Shown here: positions 59,393 through 64,000 of the stretch, in pieces
How the letters are laid out: every line of letters starts with the position of its first letter
How positions within the stretch are numbered: position 1 is the stretch's first letter
Assembly (NCBI GenBank): GCA_045563055.1
Contig: JBJKUR010000012.1
Coordinates: 1-64,000 of the forward strand
Length of the DNA stretch: 64,000 nt
Reading direction: 5' to 3'
From: Methylaequor sp045563055
GTDB lineage: Bacteria; Pseudomonadota; Alphaproteobacteria; Methylaequorales; Methylaequoraceae
The notes under the pieces: model-generated
Seen by the model: only the letters and a program-made list of their open reading frames with translations
Told to the model about the DNA's origin: nothing
The model's database searches: none
Position numbers and translations under genes: made by a program

Positions 59393-60973
59393 ATGAATAA
59401 AGACAAAGTTATAATATTTGATACAACTTTGAGAGACGGTGAGCAATCTGCAGGTGCTTCCATGTCTGTTGAAGATAAAGTGGAGATAGCTATAAGGCTC
59501 AATGAGATGAAAGTTGATGTTATCGAAGCAGGCTTTCCTTTTGCTTCAAAAGGTGATTTTCAAGCAGTAAAGAAAATTGCTGAGATTTCTAAATATTCAA
59601 TAATTTGTGGATTAGCTAGAGCACAGTTTAATGATATTGACACAGCTGGAGAAGCGATTCAAAAAGCAAAACAAAAAAGGATCCATACTTTTATCTCAAC
59701 GAGTGATTTACATATGAAGTATAAGCTCAAAATGAGCAAGGAGGAGGTTATTGATTCAATAAAGAAAAGTATTAATAGAGCCGCTAAATATACCAATGAT
59801 ATAGAGTGGTCACCAGAAGACGCTTCAAGAACTAACCTTGATTTCCTCTACAAAAGCATAGAAGTAGCTATATCATCAGGAGCTCGGACAATTAATATTC
59901 CTGACACAGTGGGTTACGCTATACCAAGTGAATTTGGAAGTTTAATAAAAAAGATTAAAAATAATGTAAAAAACATAGACAAAGCAATTATATCTGTCCA
60001 TTGTCATAATGACCTTGGCCTTGCAGTTTCAAACTCATTATCAGCTGTAATTGAGGGAGCTAGACAAGTTGAGTGTACAATAAATGGTATTGGTGAAAGG
60101 GCTGGTAATGCAGCTCTTGAGGAAGTAGTTATGTGCTTGAAAACTAGGTCTGATAAATTACCTTTTTATACCAATGTCGATTCTAAGAAAATAACGAACA
60201 TATCTCATTTGGTGTCAACCATCACTGGTTTTTCGGTTCAACCGAATAAAGCAATTGTAGGAAAAAACGCATTTGCTCATGAATCGGGTATTCATCAAGA
60301 TGGTATGTTGAAAAATGCAAATACCTATGAGATAATTACACCAGAATCGGTGGGACTATCTTCTTCAGAATTAGTTTTAGGAAAGCATTCAGGTAGGCAT
60401 GCCTTTAAAGTTAAATTGGAAGAACTTGGCTATAAGTTTAGTGAGAAAAATATTAATTTGTTCTTCAAGAAATTCAAAGATCTAGCAGACAGAAAAAAAC
60501 AGATTTTTGAGGAAGATTTATATGCGCTTGTTGATAGTGAAAAAAACTTTCAGAAGAAAAGTTTTATCGAGTTGATTGACCTACAAGTTAATTGCGGATC
60601 CTCCAAGGTATCAGAAGCCAAGTTAAAACTAAATATCTTTGGTGAGAAAAAAACTATTACAAAATCTGGTAATGGGCCAATTGATGCAATTTTTAATGCT
60701 TTAAAGGCACTTCTTCCGAATAAATCAAATCTAATTGTTTACCAAGTTAATGCGATTACAAAAGGTACGGACGCTCAAGCTGAAGTTAATGTAAGATTGG
60801 AAGAGGACAATATTAGTGTTCAAGGACAAGGGAATGATGTTGATACCATGGTTTCATCAGCAAAAGCTTATATAAATGCCATGAATAAACTAATCATGAA
60901 AAGGAAGAAAGTAGAAGATTCAAAATCTTTACTTCAAACATCTGATACAAAAATTGATAAACATGTGATTTAA
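59393..60973 (+). CDS. leuA: 2-isopropylmalate synthase
   Basis: Catalyses the first committed step of leucine synthesis from 2-oxoisovalerate and acetyl-CoA. The 526-aa product starting at ATG 59393 carries FDTTLRDGEQSAGASM near 8-23, the metal-binding HCHNDLGLAVSNS near 203-215, GERAGNAALEEVVMCL near 235-250, and GKHSGRHAFKVKLEELGY near 331-348. The C-terminal LeuA regulatory domain contains NAITKGTDAQAEVNVRLEED near 458-477. An upstream TTG at 59384 would add three residues. It lies 12 bases after ilvC and completes the branched-chain operon. Confidence 0.95.
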   Translation: MNKDKVIIFDTTLRDGEQSAGASMSVEDKVEIAIRLNEMKVDVIEAGFPFASKGDFQAVKKIAEISKYSIICGLARAQFNDIDTAGEAIQKAKQKRIHTFISTSDLHMKYKLKMSKEEVIDSIKKSINRAAKYTNDIEWSPEDASRTNLDFLYKSIEVAISSGARTINIPDTVGYAIPSEFGSLIKKIKNNVKNIDKAIISVHCHNDLGLAVSNSLSAVIEGARQVECTINGIGERAGNAALEEVVMCLKTRSDKLPFYTNVDSKKITNISHLVSTITGFSVQPNKAIVGKNAFAHESGIHQDGMLKNANTYEIITPESVGLSSSELVLGKHSGRHAFKVKLEELGYKFSEKNINLFFKKFKDLADRKKQIFEEDLYALVDSEKNFQKKSFIELIDLQVNCGSSKVSEAKLKLNIFGEKKTITKSGNGPIDAIFNALKALLPNKSNLIVYQVNAITKGTDAQAEVNVRLEEDNISVQGQGNDVDTMVSSAKAYINAMNKLIMKRKKVEDSKSLLQTSDTKIDKHVI

Positions 60974-61015
60974 ATCATTGATTTTTATTGAAGATATAGG
61001 TAGAAGATAAAGCAT

Positions 61016-62059
61016 ATGAAAAAATTTTTCTCTTTTTTATCTCAAGACCTTGCAATTGATTTAGGAACAGCCAACACACTCATTTATGTTAAGGGCAAAG
61101 GAATAGTTTTAAATGAACCTTCAGTTGTTGCTCTTTCCAATGATAAGAAAGAATCCAAACCTAAGGTCCTAGCAGTCGGACATGAAGCTAAAACCATGCT
61201 TGGAAGAACACCTGGTAATATTGTAGCCATTCGCCCTATGAGAGATGGAGTGATTGCTGACTTTGACGTTGCAGAGGAAATGATTAAACATTTTATCAGA
61301 AAAGCGCATAATCATAATAGCTTTTTTAGTCCTATAATTGTAGTTTGTGTTCCATCGGGAGCCACATCAGTTGAAAGAAGAGCAATAGAGGGATCTGCTG
61401 CCGCTGCGGGTGCTAGAAAAGTTTATTTAGTTGATGAACCTATGGCAGCTGCTTTGGGTGCGGGATTAGCCGTGACTGAACCCTCAGGGTCGATGGTCGT
61501 CGATATAGGTGGTGGTACTACTGAGGTTGCGCTGTTAGCATTAGGAGGAATAGTACATGCTCATTCTGTTCGCGTTGGAGGAGACGCAATGGACACTGCT
61601 ATCATCAATTATATAAGAAGATCTCATAACTTACTTGTTGGGGAGAGTAGTGCAGAAAGAATTAAGAAAGCTATTGGTGTCGCCGCTCCTCCGTCAGCGG
61701 GTGATGGTAAAGTTTTGCATATCAAGGGTAGAGACTTACTAAAAGGCGTCCCAAAGGAGGTTGTCATTAATCAGAGACAAATTGCCGAAGCATTACAGGA
61801 GCCTGTCCAAGCAATTATAGAAGCAGTTACAAATACTTTGGAAAATTCAGACCCTGAGTTAGCCGCAGATATAGTTGATAAGGGTATCGTATTAACTGGA
61901 GGGGGCTCATTACTTGGAGAGTTAGATCAAGTTATTAGAGATTCGACTGGACTACCTGTAAGTATTGCAGACGATCCTTTGAGTTGTGTGGTTCAAGGAA
62001 CTGGAAAGTGTGCTGAGAACCTTAAAGATCTTCGTTCAATTTTAAGTAGCAGTTACTAA
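61016..62059 (+). CDS. mreB: Rod-shape protein MreB
   Basis: An actin-like ATPase that positions the lateral-wall synthesis machinery, so a rod or curved-rod cell is likely. The 347-aa protein has the phosphate-1 loop DLAIDLGTANTLIYVKGKG near 11-29 and CVPSGATSVERRAI near 107-120. VDEPMAAALGAGL follows near 138-150, then the phosphate-2 loop MVVDIGGGTTEVALLALGG near 159-177 and LTGGGSLLGELDQVI near 297-311. It starts 42 bases after leuA and leads mreB-mreC-mreD-mrdA. Confidence 0.97.
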   Translation: MKKFFSFLSQDLAIDLGTANTLIYVKGKGIVLNEPSVVALSNDKKESKPKVLAVGHEAKTMLGRTPGNIVAIRPMRDGVIADFDVAEEMIKHFIRKAHNHNSFFSPIIVVCVPSGATSVERRAIEGSAAAAGARKVYLVDEPMAAALGAGLAVTEPSGSMVVDIGGGTTEVALLALGGIVHAHSVRVGGDAMDTAIINYIRRSHNLLVGESSAERIKKAIGVAAPPSAGDGKVLHIKGRDLLKGVPKEVVINQRQIAEALQEPVQAIIEAVTNTLENSDPELAADIVDKGIVLTGGGSLLGELDQVIRDSTGLPVSIADDPLSCVVQGTGKCAENLKDLRSILSSSY

Positions 62060-62062
62060 TCT

Positions 62063-62902
62063 ATGATATATAAGTCGTCTTTTGGAAGAGGATTTAATTC
62101 AAGTATACTTAATAGCTATATTTTGGGTTTATTAACTTATATTTTTATCTCTTTTATTTTAATTATACTTTCTTTTATTGAGAGTTCTTTCTTAACTTCT
62201 CTACGTTATAAAACGATTTCAATTAGCAAACCCTTTTTTATAATGGTCAGCAAACCTTTTAGCATGCTTAATGATTCTTTTTTATACACTCGCAATCTTA
62301 AAGATATTAAATCTATAAATAATGAACTAATAAGAGAGAATAAAACTCTAAAGAAACAATTAAACGAATCTAATTTTTTATTACTAGAAAACCATCGACT
62401 AAAAAAACTTTTGGAAATTAAAGACATAACTTATGTGAAAAAATTGACAGCAAGAATTTTAATTGATGCCTACAAGGATAGCAATTCTGAAATCTATATC
62501 GACCTTGGAAAGAATGATGGTTTAAAGATTAATGATATTGTTTTCAATGAAAATGGTTTCATTGGAAGAATTGCTGAGCTTGGCAGTAAGTCTGCTAAAG
62601 TGTTAACTTTGTTAAATGAAAACTCTGTTATTCCTGTGACATCAATCAACACAAAAAAATCATTTTTTGTCAAAGGAAATGGTAATAAATTAACTCTCAA
62701 GCACGTTGATAATAAGTTTAGCCTTAAACATGGAGAATTAGTTGTATCAACTAGTGCAGCTGGTTATTTTAAAGAAGGTATAAACATTGGTAGAATTTAC
62801 AAAACTTTAAATGATGTTTACGTAATCCCGTTTGCAAAGAAAACGGATTCAATCTATGTTAATGTTTTGATTTATAATTTTATTAATGAATTTAATGATT
62901 AG
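62063..62902 (+). CDS. mreC: Rod-shape protein MreC
   Basis: A bitopic inner-membrane protein that activates the elongasome PBP2/RodA pair. The 279-aa product has one transmembrane helix at about 19-41, a periplasmic coiled coil near 82-118 (INNELIRENKTLKKQLNESN), and the paired beta-barrel domain. The barrel includes YIDLGKNDGLKINDIVFNEN near 147-166 and STSAAGYFKEGINIGRIYK near 229-247. It begins three bases after mreB. Topology and position make the call secure. Confidence 0.93.
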   Translation: MIYKSSFGRGFNSSILNSYILGLLTYIFISFILIILSFIESSFLTSLRYKTISISKPFFIMVSKPFSMLNDSFLYTRNLKDIKSINNELIRENKTLKKQLNESNFLLLENHRLKKLLEIKDITYVKKLTARILIDAYKDSNSEIYIDLGKNDGLKINDIVFNENGFIGRIAELGSKSAKVLTLLNENSVIPVTSINTKKSFFVKGNGNKLTLKHVDNKFSLKHGELVVSTSAAGYFKEGINIGRIYKTLNDVYVIPFAKKTDSIYVNVLIYNFINEFND

Positions 62903-62913
62903 TTTTTTGTTAT

Positions 62914-63411
62914 ATGCTTGGTAATCTTTTTTTTAGAGCTGTTCCATATCTATTTATATCTTTTTTCATTTTTTTTGAGTTCACTCCTAATTACTTATTT
63001 GATGCAAAGCTTGTCAAACCGTATATGTTTTTCATAGTTTTTTATTGCTGGTTAATAAGTGATTCAAAAAGGTTTTCTTCTTTATCTATATTTATTTTTT
63101 CTATTTTTTACGATCTTATTCAAGGTGGTGTTGTTGGGATAACATCATTATTCTTTCTACTCATGCAATATTCTCTTAGAAAAAAATATAATGAATTAAT
63201 TTCAAATGATTTAAAGGAAATTTGGGTTAAATTTATATTAAGTTTTACTCTGTACTTGTCAATAATGTTGGTTCTTAATATATTTTTGAAAAACAACGAG
63301 ATAGCCTTTAAGAATGTGGCAATAAGTTTTATAATAACGATTGCTTTGTTTCCACTCTTTTTTTCAATCGTGGATAAATTAAGTTATAAATTTAAAAAAT
63401 ATCATGAGTAA
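62914..63411 (+). CDS. mreD: Rod-shape protein MreD
   Basis: A small polytopic inner-membrane protein of the elongasome. The 165-aa product has five hydrophobic helices (about 4-25, 33-50, 53-72, 107-125, 136-155) and the family-like segment FSIFYDLIQGGVVGITSLFF near 63-82. MreD sequences are weakly conserved, so position between mreC and mrdA is part of the evidence. The stop overlaps the start of mrdA by eight bases. Confidence 0.9.
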   Translation: MLGNLFFRAVPYLFISFFIFFEFTPNYLFDAKLVKPYMFFIVFYCWLISDSKRFSSLSIFIFSIFYDLIQGGVVGITSLFFLLMQYSLRKKYNELISNDLKEIWVKFILSFTLYLSIMLVLNIFLKNNEIAFKNVAISFIITIALFPLFFSIVDKLSYKFKKYHE

Positions 63412-64000
63412 AGATCTAAATATAGAGAAAAAGCTAAGAAGAAGATCCCTTTTACTTGGAATTTCAAAATCTTTTTTCACTTTTTTAGTTTTTGGAAAGT
63501 TGTACTACCTTCAAATTCTTCAAAAATCAAAGTATGGAAAACTTTCTGATTTAAACAGAACTAAAATTAAAATTTTATATCCTGAAAGAGGAATAATCTT
63601 TGATCTACATGACAAGCCAATTGCATCAAATAAAGTTGATTACCAACTGAGTATTTTTAAGGAAAAAAAAAAATTAATCGGTAAATATATAAATAACCTG
63701 GATGGACACATAAATTTTAATGCTAAGGACCTATCTGAAATAAAAAAAAATCTCAAGCAACAAGATCTGTCAGACTTTGTAACCATAAAAACAGGTCTAA
63801 CTTGGAATGAATTAGAGTTTTTTGAATTTATGAGAAATAAATTTCCTTTTTTGATAATAACTAAAGAGAAAGTAAGAAATTATAATGAAAATTTAGTTTT
63901 CTCTCACGTTCTGGGTTATGTCGGGTTCAAAAAAGAAGTTAGTAAAAAACAGCTTACTAATTTAAAGTTTGGCATTTCAGGTATTGAGAAAAAACTTGAT
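63404..64000 (+). CDS. mrdA: Elongation penicillin-binding protein 2 (cut by right edge)
   Basis: A class B transpeptidase of the elongasome. Only the first 199 codons are in the window. A cytoplasmic Arg/Lys-rich start (EKKLRRRSLLLGISKSFFTF) leads into a membrane helix at about 17-33. The PBP dimerisation domain begins LYPERGIIFDLHDKPIASNK near 58-77 and includes VFSHVLGYVGFKKE. The ATG at 63404 overlaps mreD by eight bases. The transpeptidase motifs lie beyond the edge. The mreBCD context separates it from the septal ftsI at 23188. Confidence 0.9.
   Translation, partial: MSKDLNIEKKLRRRSLLLGISKSFFTFLVFGKLYYLQILQKSKYGKLSDLNRTKIKILYPERGIIFDLHDKPIASNKVDYQLSIFKEKKKLIGKYINNLDGHINFNAKDLSEIKKNLKQQDLSDFVTIKTGLTWNELEFFEFMRNKFPFLIITKEKVRNYNENLVFSHVLGYVGFKKEVSKKQLTNLKFGISGIEKKLD

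Noticed and set aside
1..64000. CRISPR arrays, rRNA or tRNA genes, transposases, prophage
   Set aside because: No regularly spaced repeats, no ribosomal or tRNA folds apart from the tmRNA, and no transposase, integrase or phage structural motifs were seen.

Overview
The window is strongly AT-rich, gene-dense DNA from a free-living Gram-negative bacterium, most probably an alphaproteobacterium of the streamlined marine type. Evidence for this is an alphaproteobacterial-type SspB, a circularly permuted two-piece tmRNA whose tag begins ANDN, ThyX instead of ThyA, MurB inside the division/cell-wall cluster, meso-DAP-type MurE, LpxC/BamD for an outer membrane, and a TonB-dependent receptor. I cannot place it to genus. 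SAR11-like, HIMB59-like or AEGEAN-169-like lineages are compatible, but that is inference.

Layout. 1-7158 (+): the 3' part of metH, then uvrD, prmA and an aminopeptidase P, joined by 1-4 nt overlaps. 7176-27995 (-): one long dcw supercluster transcribed mraZ-ftsZ-rsmH-ftsL-ftsI-murE-murF-mraY-murD-ftsW-murG-murC-murB-ddl-ftsQ-ftsA-lpxC-bamD-recN. Its order is standard except that ftsZ has moved from behind ftsA to second place, directly behind mraZ. A three-repeat MraZ box precedes mraZ, and rnpB (-) lies just upstream. 28443-34176: an amidase gene broken by an in-frame amber codon, an SH3 protein and an AsmA-like protein, fumC-sspB, and a run of very small membrane or coiled-coil proteins. 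34213-38985: a Fur-box-rich divergent promoter between a periplasmic metallo-beta-lactamase-fold hydrolase and a TonB-dependent receptor, followed by a small Cys-containing protein and an orphan TupA-like binding protein.

39031-44379 is accessory in character: an FMN glutamate-synthase-like enzyme, a tautomerase, conserved small proteins, a 25-codon gene with an exceptionally strong Shine-Dalgarno sequence and its own terminator, a YwqK/MORN protein, a metallophosphoesterase and a UPF0114 protein. 44445-47920 looks like a metal (zinc) homeostasis locus: an ABC ATPase, a permease with a His-rich loop split by a -1 frameshift at an A8 slippery run, a DUF3299 protein, a Zur-type regulator, and an unannotated 49-aa protein with 14 cysteines that resembles a new kind of metallothionein. 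47.6-49.8 kb is a probable integration hotspot at the 3' end of ssrA: a 60-bp duplication of the ssrA terminator end, tandem 12-mers and degenerate repeats surround a DoxX gene and a small acidic secreted protein.

49883-64000 returns to core genes: thyX, mrp, hflK-hflC-degP-like protease-miaA, ilvB-ilvH-ilvC-leuA (branched-chain amino acids), and mreB-mreC-mreD-mrdA (rod shape), with mrdA cut by the right edge. The points most worth following up are the Cys-rich peptide, the strong-SD 25-codon gene, the ssrA-linked repeats, the frameshifted permease and the displaced ftsZ. No rRNA, tRNA, CRISPR array or intact transposase was seen.
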